From Escallonia rubra (lineage: Eukaryota; Streptophyta; Magnoliopsida; Escalloniales; Escalloniaceae): 64,000 nt of DNA. Below the pieces are notes generated by a model. That model saw only the letters and a list, made by a program, of their open reading frames with translations. It did no database searches and was not told the origin of the DNA. Both the position numbers and the translations under genes were made by a program. The stretch is taken from the NCBI GenBank assembly GCA_033065855.1, contig JAVXUO010001206.1:181846-245845 (forward strand), in the 5' to 3' direction. This document shows, piece after piece, positions 20,124 through 32,052 of this stretch (the first letter of the stretch is position 1; the number at the start of each line of letters is the position of its first letter).

Positions 20124-22340
20124 TTACCTCTCGAAGGGATACATCCACCGATATTGCACGGGTCCACCCATCTTAGCTTCATATGCCAAGTGAACAGGCA
20201 GATGCTCCATTGAATCAAAGAACGAAGGTGGGAAGATTTTCTCCAGCTTGCAAATCGTCACCACAATGTTCTTCTCAAGCACTTCCATGTTACTCACCTG
20301 GATCGTAGAAGAGCATATATCTCGAAAGAAATGAGATAATTCAGTCAAAGTCTCGCAAACAACCCGTGGCAACAGTCCCCGGAAGGCAATAGGAATGAAT
20401 CTCTCCATGAATACGTGGCAGTCGTGACTCTTCATCCCTTGGAACTTGCATTTCGATACATTGCAACAACGAGATATGTTGGACGCAAACCCATCCGGAA
20501 GCTTCAAATTCTTAACCCACTGACAGACCTTCTCCACTTGTTTCTTGTCTAGACAGTAAGGTGCTTTCGGAAGTATGGTCCTCCCACTGACTGTCCGAGG
20601 ATGCAATTCACGGCGTACACCCAACTGTTGTAGATCCCTTCTCGCTTTAAGGTGATCTTTCGATTTGCCCTTGACATTCATCACTGTGTTGAACACATTA
20701 TCAAAAACGTTCTTCTCAATATGCATCACATCCATGTTGTTTCGGATAACGAGCGTCCTCCAGTAGGCTAACTCCAAGAAGATACAAAATTTTCTCCAGT
20801 TGTGCTTTTTCCTGAACCCTGCAATCTTCCGATCCGGCACACCCTTACCGTGTGGTATGTCAGTATCAAGTGCCTCCAGGTGTGAGAGTACTTCTTCACC
20901 AGATGGGTAGTCCAGTGTGACAACCTCACGCTCGATTGTCCCGTCAAATTTATCCTTCTGCCTACGAAACTGATGGCCCGGTGGCAAAAGCTTACGGTGA
21001 CATCCGAACCACGAGGCCTTTCCGCCGTGCTTTAACGTATGACCGGAGTTCACGCCCATACAAGCAGGGCATGCTAGCTTCCCATGTGTGCTCCAGCCAC
21101 ACGTTATTCCCAATGCGGGGAAATCATGTATAGTCCACATCAAAGCAGCCCTCATCTGAAAATTTTGTTTAAGGGATGCATCATATGTTTCGACTCCATG
21201 ATTCCATAATTGTTTTAACTCATCAATCAACGGCTTTAAATACACATCTATGTCCTTACCGGGACTCTTCGGCCCCGGAATAAGCAACGACAAGAACATA
21301 TACGGCTTCTTCATGCACATGCCTGGTGGAAGGTTGTAAGGGACAATAATAACAGGCCAACAGGAGTAAGGCGTGGTAGACTGACCGAAAGGGTTGAACC
21401 CATCGGTTGCCAGACCAAGTCTAACATTCCGAACTTCCTGAGCAAAGACTGGATGCCTGCGGTCAAACTCCTTCCACGCCTCTCCATCAGCTGGGTGTGT
21501 CAGCACATCGGCATCGTTGCTGCGAGTCTCACGGTGAGCCCTCATATGTTCAGCCGTACTGGAGGAGTAATACATTCTCTGAAGCCGTGGTGTGACCGGG
21601 AAATATCGCAATATCTTCCGTGCAATGTTTTTCTTCTTCCCTTTGTCCGGTTTGTACCTCGAATGATCACATACTTGACATAATGACAAATCCTTATTCT
21701 CTTTCCAGAATAATACACAATCGTTATTGCACGCATCTATCCGGTCATAGCTCAACCCAAGTTTCCTCATCATCTTCTTCGCGTCATAGTACGACGGCGG
21801 TAGCTTTTCACTTTCAGGCAGTATTTCTTTGATGAAGGTAACAAACTCGTTAAAACCTTTCTCACTCAGCCTGTGGTCTGATTTCAACTGTAATAACCTA
21901 CAAACCGCAGACAGCCGTGTGTGTTTCGGAGCTCTATCCCACAGTGGCTGTTCCGCAGCTCTCAACAACTCATAAAACTGATGAGCCCCCTCGTTCGGCG
22001 GTTGTGGACTGTCGTTACCCCAGTCAACATTAGCATGCCCAGCATCCATAATCATATCTCGGAAATCATATCGTGCCTCCTCCCTAACTTTAGTTTGACT
22101 AGCCAGGTTGGACGACAATACTATCGTTTCCCCGTGCTGCGTCCACCTTGTGTATCCACCCATAAAACCGTACCGACGAAGATGCCATTTTACTTCAATT
22201 CTTTTTCTCCAGTGCAACAACTCACATCTACCGCACGGACACCTTATCTTATCAAGGTCAACATGTGCAGGATGCGCATAAGCGAAGTCGAGAAATTCGT
22301 CAACGCGACACTCAAAATCTTCAGCATTCTTCCTTTTCAT
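20124..22340 (-). CDS. CACTA TNP2-type transposase, C-terminally truncated
   Basis: One frame of 738 codons. Residues about 20-75 form the transposase-associated domain with CPCGRC and HLRRYGFMGGYTRWTQHGE. Residues about 280-430 are the TNP2 core (RNVRLGLATDGFNPFG, YNLPPGMCMKKPYMFLSLLI, HDFPALG, HGKLACPACMG). Residues about 690-738 begin the DUF4218 region and end at MGGPVQYRWMYPFER, where a GTAATC donor follows. The rest of DUF4218 and DUF4216 is not found in the 94 bp before the next exon, so an internal deletion is likely. The usual start MDRSWM is present as VDQSWM, so translation would begin at the second Met. The central frame is otherwise intact. Confidence 0.92.
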   Translation of the reverse strand: MKRKNAEDFECRVDEFLDFAYAHPAHVDLDKIRCPCGRCELLHWRKRIEVKWHLRRYGFMGGYTRWTQHGETIVLSSNLASQTKVREEARYDFRDMIMDAGHANVDWGNDSPQPPNEGAHQFYELLRAAEQPLWDRAPKHTRLSAVCRLLQLKSDHRLSEKGFNEFVTFIKEILPESEKLPPSYYDAKKMMRKLGLSYDRIDACNNDCVLFWKENKDLSLCQVCDHSRYKPDKGKKKNIARKILRYFPVTPRLQRMYYSSSTAEHMRAHRETRSNDADVLTHPADGEAWKEFDRRHPVFAQEVRNVRLGLATDGFNPFGQSTTPYSCWPVIIVPYNLPPGMCMKKPYMFLSLLIPGPKSPGKDIDVYLKPLIDELKQLWNHGVETYDASLKQNFQMRAALMWTIHDFPALGITCGWSTHGKLACPACMGVNSGHTLKHGGKASWFGCHRKLLPPGHQFRRQKDKFDGTIEREVVTLDYPSGEEVLSHLEALDTDIPHGKGVPDRKIAGFRKKHNWRKFCIFLELAYWRTLVIRNNMDVMHIEKNVFDNVFNTVMNVKGKSKDHLKARRDLQQLGVRRELHPRTVSGRTILPKAPYCLDKKQVEKVCQWVKNLKLPDGFASNISRCCNVSKCKFQGMKSHDCHVFMERFIPIAFRGLLPRVVCETLTELSHFFRDICSSTIQVSNMEVLEKNIVVTICKLEKIFPPSFFDSMEHLPVHLAYEAKMGGPVQYRWMYPFER

Positions 22341-22359
22341 CCAACTTTGATCGACTGAT

Positions 22360-22920
22360 TATGACTAATTAGGGTTTAATTGTGCCGAGTAGTGATGATT
22401 AGTCCTAATTAGGGCTAATTGGGCGTAATTGGGTTATGTTAGAGCTAATTAATGTTAATGAGGGATAGTTTCGGATAATTATAGCTGACTAAGGTTGATT
22501 AGGACTAATTAGAGTTATTTAGTCCTAATTAGGGTTTAATTGTGCCGAGTAGTGCTGATTAGTCCTAATTAGGGCTAATTAGGCTTAATTGGGTTATGTT
22601 AGGGCTAATTAATGTTAATGAGGGTTAGTTTCGGATAATTATAGCTAATTAGGGTTGATTATGACTAATTAGGGTTTAATTGTGCCGAGTAGTGATGATT
22701 AGTCCTAATTAGGGCTAATTAGGCTTAATTGGGTTATGTTAGAGCTAATTAATGTTAATGAGGGCTAGTTTCGAATAATTATAGCTAATTAGGGTTGATT
22801 AGGACTAATTAGGGTTATTTAGTCCTAATTAGGGTTTTGATGGTGCCGAGTAGTGTTGATTAGTCCTAACTAGCGCTAATTAGGCGTAATTGGGTTATGT
22901 TAGTGCAAATTATGACTAAT
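22360..22920. repeat. Tandem 140-161-bp repeats rich in TAATTAGGG
   Basis: The anchor GTGCCGAGTAGTG recurs at 22382, 22542, 22682 and 22843, giving four units of 160, 140 and 161 bp spacing. Each unit contains several CTAATTAGGG-type motifs and GTTATGTTAG..CTAATTAATGTTAATGAGG blocks. Weaker TAATTAGG motifs continue to about 23100. The position, directly upstream of the TNP2 frame, suggests a 5' subterminal or promoter region of CACTA element A. Confidence 0.85.
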
Positions 22921-23100
22921 TAGGCTAACTACAATCAATATGTGCATAATTGGGTTCATTTGGGCTAATTTGGGGTAATTACAGCTAATTTGAATTTCAT
23001 CAGGTTCTTAGGGTTAATTAAAACTAATTAGGCTCGTTAGAGCTAATTAGGGTTAATTGATTTACTAAAATATTGTTAATTAGGACTAATTAGGGCTAGT

Positions 23101-24799
23101 TATAGCCAGCGCTGGAGTCACGATTAGATTCCAGGGGGTGCATGCTAAACATGTCGAATTAACCTAACTAACCTAAATTTAATGCACATTCAACAACCTC
23201 AATTCCGACACCTCATATAGGGTGTCGATATGGTGTCCGATACGTGTTTGACACCTTCGGACACGTGTCCGACACATACCGATTTGGGTTATTTTTTGAA
23301 CTGAGGTACATCTTTGGCACACCTTCAAAGTTGGGTACTAAAAAGCTATACTGGAGGTAAAGTTGAGGGTACAATTTTGGGATTAGCCTCATTTTCCCAT
23401 CAACATGCTTAAATTAACATGCACTACGTTGTAGAACTTAACTCAAAAACTCGATGACGTTGAATAAAATTTAGAGTGACAACATGTCAAGCACCTAAAA
23501 GGTTAAGATACCAATAGCCACCGCCCAAAGATTGCATTTTTTGACACTTTATATGTCTGTTGTTCGCTTTTCTGCACTGTCTCATAACATAAGATCAGAA
23601 AGCATTGCATTTTTGTTTTGAAGAATTACCAGTTACGAGTTTCACATTTAACCATACCCAGCCTGAATACCCGATTGTGACTACTATTACCCACTACGAT
23701 TATATTCGAACATCATTTAAAACGTGACACATTCATTGACAAAGTCCTTCTCTCAGGCTTCGAAGGGGTTTCAATTTGGGATTGTGGTTAATGCAGCGAG
23801 TGCCCTTCATCGTAGGTGGCAGAGCTACGGTCGGTGGGTCTTTGTAATAGGTGTCAGAGCAAGTGGTGGTGAGGGTCGTTGGGTATGGATGTCCAGGCTT
23901 GGCTGGTTACTAGGCAATCGGGTGCTGATTATCGTGGGTCAGAGAGGATGAAAGTGGTTTGTCCCTCTGTTGGGGTGTGTGTTTGGTGATTATAGGTCGG
24001 AGAATGCTGCAATGGGAGCGTGGTGGTTGTGGTCAGTGAAAAATAGGCGAATCTGGTCAAAGGATTTTTGCTTCTAGGGTTTGCCCCCCCCCCCCCCTAC
24101 CCTTCCCTTTTTGTTCTAGAAAGTTGAGATTGGCTCGATTTAGGTGGTGGCAATAGTGCTTCGGCACAGCTTGTGGTGGAGGTGAAAGTGGCTCTATGGG
24201 GCTGTGGTGGTGGTGGATGTATGGTTTAAATTTGTGAGGTGGAGGGAAATTCAGCTGGTGGTGGTGGCTGCCCAGTGGTGGTTGGCCGATTGTTGTTGTA
24301 GTTCAGTGGTTCTTGGCGGCGAGGGGATGGACTAGCGGTGGAGGTGGCTCTGGCAAGGCAAATAGTGCTCACCAAGTGATATAGTGCGAATTGGCGTTAT
24401 GGTCTGGAAGGCGAGGCACCAGAGCTATGGCCAAAAACTGCAGATATTCCAGCGCCAACGTGGGTGCACGAAGATCAAGGAGTCGATGCAGCATGTAGCG
24501 TTGGGATAGGTGCATGTGCTTTGGGATGGCAGTTGGCAGTTGGGGATGTGGTGTTGTTTGTAGTTTATTGGCTATTCTTTTTTTTTCTTGTTCTTAGTTA
24601 GTAGTTATCCGTTTTGTTGGTTGATATTTATCCTGTTTCTAGGTGGTTTTCATTTTGTTTTTAGCTGGCCAGTTCAATAAATATTATAACTTTTAAAGAA
24701 AAAACTTGACTTATTATCGACTGTCATTGCAAACTACCGTTGTATGTTGGAAATAATACCACAAAAATACAAACAACATTAAAACGATAACATAGATAT
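23101..24799. other. Unassigned sequence with a fragment of a dispersed repeat
   Basis: At about 23195-23290 the text GTGTCCGATACGTG..GGACACGTGTCCGACAC resembles the arms of the hAT-like element at 50724-52795. From 23394 to 23615 a segment is shared, diverged, with 25250-25510. The stretch 23800-24560 is GGTGG-rich on the plus strand with no convincing gene. No coding sequence recognised. Confidence 0.4.
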
Positions 24800-24965
24800 C
24801 AGCATGGGCAGGGTCTGGACTAGATCCCTCTCTTAAGACAATTCTCGCCCTTTCGGATAATCATTCTATGTGGCAAGGTTTTGATGCATCACCTCTTGAA
24901 TAGCACATACCCAAACTTCTGCACAAATGAATGAAGCAGAAGTTTCACGCTATAACCCACCAATA
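24800..24965 (-). repeat. Truncated copia LTR fragment
   Basis: The stretch with AAGACAATTCTCGCCCTTTC, GGCAAGGTTTTGATGCATCA and GAATGAAGCAGAAGTTTCAC matches the 14900-15646 LTR (AAGACAATTCACGCCTCTTC and so on) but ends abruptly. It is a third copy of that LTR family. Confidence 0.7.
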
Positions 24966-27253
24966 TATCCAGAATTCTAAGTTGGCCTTCCATTTCACAT
25001 AAGTCGGAAGGCACCAATCCCTTGAGTTGTGAATTTCTTTCACCCCTTTTAGTTGGTTTTTTGGCAATCATGAATTTAACACTAACTTCATACTTTCTAA
25101 ATTAGATGAAGCACGATGAGACTTCACATGGATATATAAGTAATAAACCTAGTCTAGCTAGAATGCAACATGTCAAAGAAGAGATATCATCATGCATGGA
25201 TGTTATACCAGAAATACCTATAACAAGATGACTACCTTTTCTTCCTTTGTTTCCCTCAACATGCTTAAATTCATTCGTTTACACATACTTCTCTGCAGAA
25301 GTCAAGATCAACAACGTTTTAGAACTTAACTAAAAAAACTCAACGACTTTGAAAAAGATTCAGAGTGACATGTCACCGTAAAAACTTAAGAGACCAATTG
25401 CCACCATGGAAGAGATTGCATTTTCAGACTTTCTAACCTCTAATATTCCCGCTGGTCTCTTTTATACACTGTCTCGGAACATAAGAACTGAAAGCATGGC
25501 ATTTTTGGAATTACCAAATGTAAGGTGTTTTGTAAACCAATTTTTAAAATTGGGTTGTTTTTTAAAACTCAATTTTCGAGTTTTAGGTTTTCAGTTTTGA
25601 TTTTTGTTTTGAGATCCAACCTTTAAACTTTTTTTTTATTAGAAGCAAAAAAGTTGATCATCATTTTAACAAAACCTCTTCACACACGGAGCAGTAGCAC
25701 CACCACCACTAGACACTTCCTTCCATCAGCAAAACCTTTACCACATCGCCACCACGACCACCATCCCCATTGCCACACACGCTCACACCAATACCAGTGG
25801 TTATCCCACCGTCGTCACCCTATCACCATCGTGACCCACAATTTTTCCCCGCCATCGTCATCACATGCCTTCGGCAACCACGGGTCTGCTGCACCACTAC
25901 CACACTCTCACCACTGACATCCATAGATCTGCCCCAGCAACACCACCTACTGTCATCGTCACCCACGGATCTGGCCCCCCTTCGATAACCCATGCCTTAG
26001 AAAATGAATACGACCTCAACCCACCATCTCCACCCCACTACAATGGACAACCAATAGGACCTCAAGCAACGCTGCCACCTCAGCACCGTCGCACAACCCA
26101 CAATTTTCCCTACCATTATCACCCCACCATCATCGCCAACAACGAATCTACTCATCGTTGCCATCCCGTTGTCATATCTCTTGTTATTTCTCCCTGCAAA
26201 AGCTTCCTCAAAACAAACCCATTTCATTTGTTGATATCAATCTGATCGTGTTAAAAATGTTCCTCTTATCTAACTCGTTTTATCTTGCTCAGCCAAAGTC
26301 CAAAAGAGATCCATAATTTTTTTGGAAAGCATTTTCCTATGTGAAGTACTACCTTAATATTGTTGGTAATGGAGAATGTCTGAGTCAATGTTAGATGCTC
26401 TTTGCCGACTATACTGCAATGGTTATAACAATTCAGCTACCCAAGATAAAATAGGCGATCATTGGCTATAATTTGTATATTGATATCTAAACAGAAATTA
26501 TCTAGTGGGAGATAATTAATAAATTTGAACATTGATGAAGGGAAGCCTTGACAATTGTTTATATTGCATTAGAGGTGTCTTTGAAGAGGTTTAATTAGTC
26601 ATACCTACCATTAAACCAAAAGTCATTATCAAAGGTTATAACTTTGTACCAAAAGAATTAAATAACAATAACCTTTAGATTAGACCCAAGTATCGATTAT
26701 TAGAAAACTTTCAACAAACATCCCGAAAACTAGTTGGCAAAATATGGTGGAAATTGGGCGAGGAAAGAATTCAAAGGACCGGAGACTAGAAAAAAAACAT
26801 CAATGTATCGGCGATAGTGATGATGTTCAGTAACCAACGGGTGAGATCACAGAATATTGAAACCTTGACCTTCTACTGTCATGAAATCTCTTCATCTATT
26901 AGTTCTCACCTGTCTGTTACACTATACCATATCTATCACCTTTACATTAAATATTTTCTCGATGAGACGCTATAATTTATTACTAGAAAGTAAGGTTGTG
27001 TATGGCGGGCCGGACGAAAGGCAAGTTATCTGAGTGGTCAATATTCAATGTTTGGGGTTCAAATTAAAGGCCATATATAAATTTAGGGGGACCGGTTTTA
27101 TCCGCACCTGAGTGGTGGTATAGAAGTAAACCATCGAAGGGATGCGATAACAAGAAAGAAAAAAAAAAGGCCATCAAAAATCATCCTGGTTATCAACCTT
27201 TCACAACCACCACAGTCGCTGCCACCCAACATTCTCCATAACCCACCACCACT
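24966..27253. other. No recognisable gene; CAC/CCA-rich low-complexity segment
   Basis: 25250-25510 repeats 23394-23615. From 25690 to 26140 the plus strand is CCACCA-rich; its open frames (His/Pro/Thr-rich) follow from base composition and carry no domain. The remainder is AT-rich with no splice-linked exons seen. Confidence 0.45.
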
Positions 27254-30200
27254 GTAATATCCCGAACTTTGGGAGCGGGTTAAATAACCATATGGGTTCC
27301 GAAAAATAAACGGGATATAATTTTGAGCAATGCTCGGGTATTAGTAGTGCATAGGAGCTTAAAAAGATTTTGGAACAAAAATACAATTTTAGAAAAACTT
27401 TGGGGGCATAATGGTAAATTAATGGTTTTAGTGATGAAAAATAATAAAATGAATGTTAGTATATATTTTTAGTGATGTTTAATCAAATCGAGAATGATTA
27501 GAATGACTTTGGGGCTTTAATGCAATTATAAGAAATTTGGGACTATTTTGCAAATATGGAAACTTGAGGGGTTAATTTGTAATTCTTTAAAGTATGCATA
27601 ATATGTCAAACTTTGAGGGTGAGTTGACCACCTTGAGGGGATATTATAAGATAGGGAAAATTGCGTAAAATACCCCTGTGGTTTGGGATAGTTGCAAAAC
27701 ACCCCTGTTGTTACAAAAATTGCAAAGACCTCTCTCTAGCACTTCTTTTGTTGCAACCGTTAGAAAAGTCATCTAAATTAACAGAGCGTGCTTTTCACGC
27801 TCTTGGAAAATGCGTGTAGTAAAAAAATTATACGTTAAAAGACTAAAATACCTTCTTCTTTTTCTCTCTCAAACAATTCTCAATTCCTCCAAAACCTAAC
27901 CCTAGCCACCCTCAACCACCACCCATCTGTCACATGCGCCACCAACAACCAGCGCCGGTGCCGCCGTCACCACCCCAGTCTTGTGCGCCTAGCGGCCGAT
28001 CGAACCATCAAACCCAAACCAAACCAATTGAACCCTAATCCCGCTGAACCCCCAAATTTAAATCGAACCCAAACTAATCGCCGATCGAACCATCAAACCC
28101 AAACCAAACCAATCGAACCCTAATCGCCGCTATAGCCATCAAACCCAAACCAATCGCACAACAACTCGAACCCTAATCGAACCCCCAAACTTAGATCGAA
28201 CCCTAATTGAACCTCAAAACTTAAATCGAACCCTAATTGAACCTCAAAACTTAAATCGAACCCTAATCCAGCTGCGACCACAACAATTCGAACCCTAATC
28301 GCACAATCTCAGATCTAGGATTTCAAATCGCAATCTGCGATTGAAACCCTAGACTAAGATTGTGCAATTTGGGTAAACAAGATACTCGTGACCCATTGTT
28401 CACTCCGCCGGTCCCATCGTTTGCTCCGCCACTTGCGCCGCAATCTGTGATTCCCACTTGCGCTGCCGCGAGCCCACCATCGATCCATTAAGCGATCTCG
28501 TGAAGAAGGAGGAAGAAAATCGGTCATTCTGAAGAAGAAAGGGTGTCATTCTCATTTATATAGAAGGGCAATTTAGCCTTTTTCACCATTCTGTTACGGA
28601 ATTTTTACGGTGCAACGCTTTTACTATTTCATGTGTCTTTTTGTAATTTTTGTAACAACGGGGTGTTTTTGCAACTACCCCAAACCACAGGAGTATTTTA
28701 CGCAATTTTTCCTATAAGATATAGATAGATAGGATAAGATCTCTAAGGAATTAAAAAAAGAATGAAAAAAAAAGAGAGGGGGAAAGGAAACTTGCTATTT
28801 CGGGAAAGAAGAACAAGCAGAAAAGAAAGAAGGAAGAAGAATCAGAGTGAAAACAGAGAGAAGAAAACGCAGAACAGAGGAGAAAATCACGGGAAAGGGA
28901 AGAATTTTGACAGAGAAAAGAGAATGGAAATTCCTTAAGGTGATTTCCTTACCCCTTCTAGTATAATAAATTTCATGTGTTTGTGGGTTCGTATACAGTG
29001 TAGCCGAATATGTGTGGGTGGTGCCTATGTGTGCGTGAGTGTTCTGGGTGTGGTGTAGTGAGGAATTAATGTGTGTATAGTGTGGGTATGTGATGTTGTG
29101 GGGGTTACGAATATATGAGGTGAAACTGTGGGTGTTTAGGTGAATTGGAGGGGGTATTGCGTGAACCTGTGGGAGTGCGTGTAGCAGGTGTATGCGTGTG
29201 TGTTCTGTGAGTGGAGATTGTGAGTACAATGGTGTAAATAAGGTGATTGTGTGTATAGATTGTGTATAGGTGTGATAATGGGTGAGTTGTGAGGGTGAAG
29301 GTGTGTTTCGAGTGTTTGTATGTGAGTTTAATGGTGAATCAATGTGTATGAGAAGTGTGTCACGGCTGAAGGAAGAAGACACGGTGTGTTCTTAAGGTGC
29401 AATAGTGTGTGCCCAAATCTGAATAGTAACCGTTATTGTCGCTAAAGATGAAAATTAATTTAGGCAGTTTTTCCACAACTTTTTATAAATAGTTAGAGCC
29501 CAAATTAGACAAAGTGCAAAACTGTAACCCTCAATGTTTTTATGAGAACTACTCTCTGGAAAATTTTGGTAATTTTCGGGGTTCGAGAAGAATGCTAAAT
29601 TGGGATACCGATTAAAGACATTTATCGAATTATATTAGCATAGCAAACCAAACTATTTTGATCTGAAAATTTTAGGAAAATCTTATTTTACTGATATGTT
29701 TCATATTCTGAAATTTTGGGCCATTCTGAGGCTGATAGGTACTTTTCGCTAAACTGACCTTTTAGCGCTTGGTCCGGACACTGGTTCAGGATTTTCGAGT
29801 AAAAAATTTTCAAAATATGTTTTAGGCCAGAAATGATATCAGGATGCTTAAAATAGCGTTTTAAGATATTTTGGAATTTTTACGGTGCCCGAAACCCCCA
29901 GGGGCATTTTGGTAATTCTCCTGCCCGATGAGGTATTTTGGTAATTTTACATGTAAAAGGTATTTTGTGTAAATTGACATAACATAAGGTTGTTTGGGTG
30001 ATTCTACTTACGGGAAAGCCGTTTGGGTGATTTAAGTTCGAGAGGGACATTTTTGGTAATTTTACATACGCGGTGAGGGAGGTTTATTTTGGGAGTGTGT
30101 GAGTCCGTATTGAGTTATAATATTGTACTGTATGTTGTGTTCTAATGATTCGATTATTCCCTTTAGGTTAAAGCTAAAGACTTCCATTTAGGATAATTTA
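27254..30200 (+). repeat. Possible Ty3-type LTR, interrupted by a MULE
   Basis: A stretch begins TGTAATATCCCGAACTTTGG, a start typical of long LTRs in Tekay-type chromoviruses. It continues past the MULE at 27654-28712 with GGGACATTTTTGGTAATTTT-type text and TTCCCTTTAGGTTAAAGCTAA. I could not find the LTR end, a primer-binding site or pol sequence, so the limits and identity are tentative. A 195-codon minus-strand frame (29382-28795) is Ser/Thr/His-rich and not convincing. Confidence 0.3.
27654..28712. mobile_element. Non-autonomous MULE with exact 9-bp target duplication
   Basis: The left end is GGGAAAATTGCGTAAAATAC and the right end is its inverse, with about 85 bp of terminal inverted repeat (ACCCCTGTGGTTTGGG..AGTTGCAAAACACCCC). 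TATAAGATA stands at 27645-27653 and 28713-28721. The interior has repeated CCAAACCAATCGAACCCTAAT units and proline-rich text. No captured gene is recognised. Confidence 0.92.
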
Positions 30201-32052
30201 GATGCGGATCCAAGTAAGGGATTCTATCTGAACCCTGGGTAAGGACTTTCGTCTGAACCCTTATTTTGATAACTCGTATTCGTAAGTACTCACTTGATCT
30301 ACTTGTGGCTAATGCCAAACTCTGAATTGTGTACTGATATCAACATGTTATTGCCCAGAAAATCCCAATATTGAACCTGAATCGATTATTTAGAAATCTT
30401 GTGATGCTCGCCAGTATTGCATGCTGAGCAATTTGATAATTGTTTGTATCCGTTCTTCCGAATTGTTGTGCCCAAATCCGATAACTATTCACAATCGTTT
30501 TGCTGTTTTTTGTGATTTTCTTCTAGAATTCTGAATGATGACTTATTTTGGTATATTATGGTTATGGAAATCCAATCTGATTTTGGTGAATCGAGCGTAT
30601 GTTAATGCTCATTGATATTGTTGATTTTTCTGTGTTGACTTGGGTATATGTTCTGCAGGGAGGCGGTATAAAGCTGATCTGAATCTTGCATGAAACGCAG
30701 GCTAGCACCCAATGGGACTAGTAATTATATTCTGATACATCATGCATTAGCTTGCCGGAATGGCATTGCAATCGCTCAGGATCAATATTGATTACTGACT
30801 ACTTGACAAATGACTCGGAATGTATCATTTATGGCACTTCCACGTAAGCTATGAACACACTTTCTTGACATCACATGTATTTAAACAAGATTGCGAAGGA
30901 AAAAAGAACAAAAAGATGTATTTCAGTCAAAAATATACATTGTAACTCTTGCGCTGAGAATAAAAAGAAACCTAATATGGAGATCAAAGAAAAATGACTG
31001 CTACACGATTAACTCTAGCATGCGCAAGACGCCAATAATCAACTGAAGCATCAAAAATTTCCCAATCCAACGAAAGAAAAATAGAAATAGAAGATCATTG
31101 ATAGTATTTCAAAGGAATAATCTCTCTATCTTAAAAGACTAATGTGTTTAGACATGTTTCTAAACATTTTCATCACCAAGATGCCCTCTAAAATATTCCA
31201 TGTTACTAAGTACCCGCCTATTTTCAAAACCAAAGCACTTTCGTTAACTGAAAATTATTAGGCAACGGTACCTAAAGCATATTCAAGGCAGTGCTACTTG
31301 AAGCATAATGAAAGGTTGCGTATGTTCTGTATCACGATACTTCGAGGCTGTTGTGCGTGACTAGTCATCCCTCCCCTCGGCTTCGCCCACTACCCTCTTC
31401 TTATTTTTACCGCAACATCTGCAAAGAGGCCTTGGTGTGCCTCGGCGGCGCCTTGGCCTCGACCTTGGCCTCTTTCCCATGTCTTCTCCCACTCCCTACT
31501 CCCCCTTCGCCCCTTCCTCTCTCCCCTTCGTTGCGCCTCTTCCTTCAATTTCCTTCCTCCTTGCAACTTCGGCCGAACGCTCTTCCTGAACCTATCTTGG
31601 CCGCACCCATGGGCCCACGGTAAGTCCCGTTTTGTACAACACGTGACTGTAGCCAACGGTCAATTTACAACACTCCTGAAACGGTCAAAACGACGCATAT
31701 TCAAGTCACGTGCTTTTTGGTTCCTATTTTCCATTTTTGCATTCCTTCTACGCTAAGAAATTTATTTTTGCGCAATTTAGGGAAACGCGCTCATTATGCC
31801 TCGTTCGTCAAACCCCTTTTTGCTAAGTGAGCAACGTCGGCGTGCCTCGACCTTCACCAAGGGTGGTCGGCCTCGGCCTTCCCCTTGGAACCCCCATTAC
31901 TCTCTTCAGACGACGACCGTCACCCTCGCATTCCCATCATCGTCGCGACGACTGTCGCCCTCACCCGCGCGCCGGCTCGGCGACACCCATCACCCGTGCC
32001 CGCACGCCATCTTTCCGACACCCATAACCGCGCCCATGCGTCATCTAGGCAA
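30201..32052. other. No recognisable gene; GC-rich right half
   Basis: 30200-31300 is AT-rich and unassigned. From 31340 the sequence turns GC-rich with repeated CCTCGGC / CCTTGGCCTC text. Its open frames on both strands (for example 31351-31623 and 31796-32266) are Pro/Arg/Ser-rich and lack domains. The GC-rich block leads into the minisatellite at 32053. Confidence 0.4.

Larger units (their letters stand above)
18520..23100 (-). mobile_element. CACTA (En/Spm) element A with TNP2 transposase
   Basis: The terminus CACTACAAGAAAA starts at 18520, preceded by GTA as a possible 3-bp target duplication. It is followed by about 380 bp of TTAGCGACGG motifs. Genes run on the minus strand: TNP2 transposase (22340-20124), then an accessory gene (20030-19106). 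Upstream of TNP2 is a block of tandem repeats rich in TAATTAGGG. The matching 5' terminus (ending TTGTAGTG) was not found up to 24 kb, so the right limit is approximate and the element is probably truncated. It sits inside a Ty3 pol frame. Confidence 0.85.

Noticed and set aside
22360..23100. TAATTAGGG repeats considered as interstitial telomere sequence
   Set aside because: The plant telomere unit is TTTAGGG in uninterrupted tandem; here the motif sits in 140-161-bp units.
25654..26245. Overlapping His/Pro-rich frames
   Set aside because: They arise from CCACCA-rich DNA read in several frames; none has a domain or splice context.
28795..29382. A 195-codon minus-strand frame rich in Ser, Thr, His and Tyr
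   Set aside because: It follows a GTGTG/GTGAG-rich stretch and has no domain; most likely a composition artefact.
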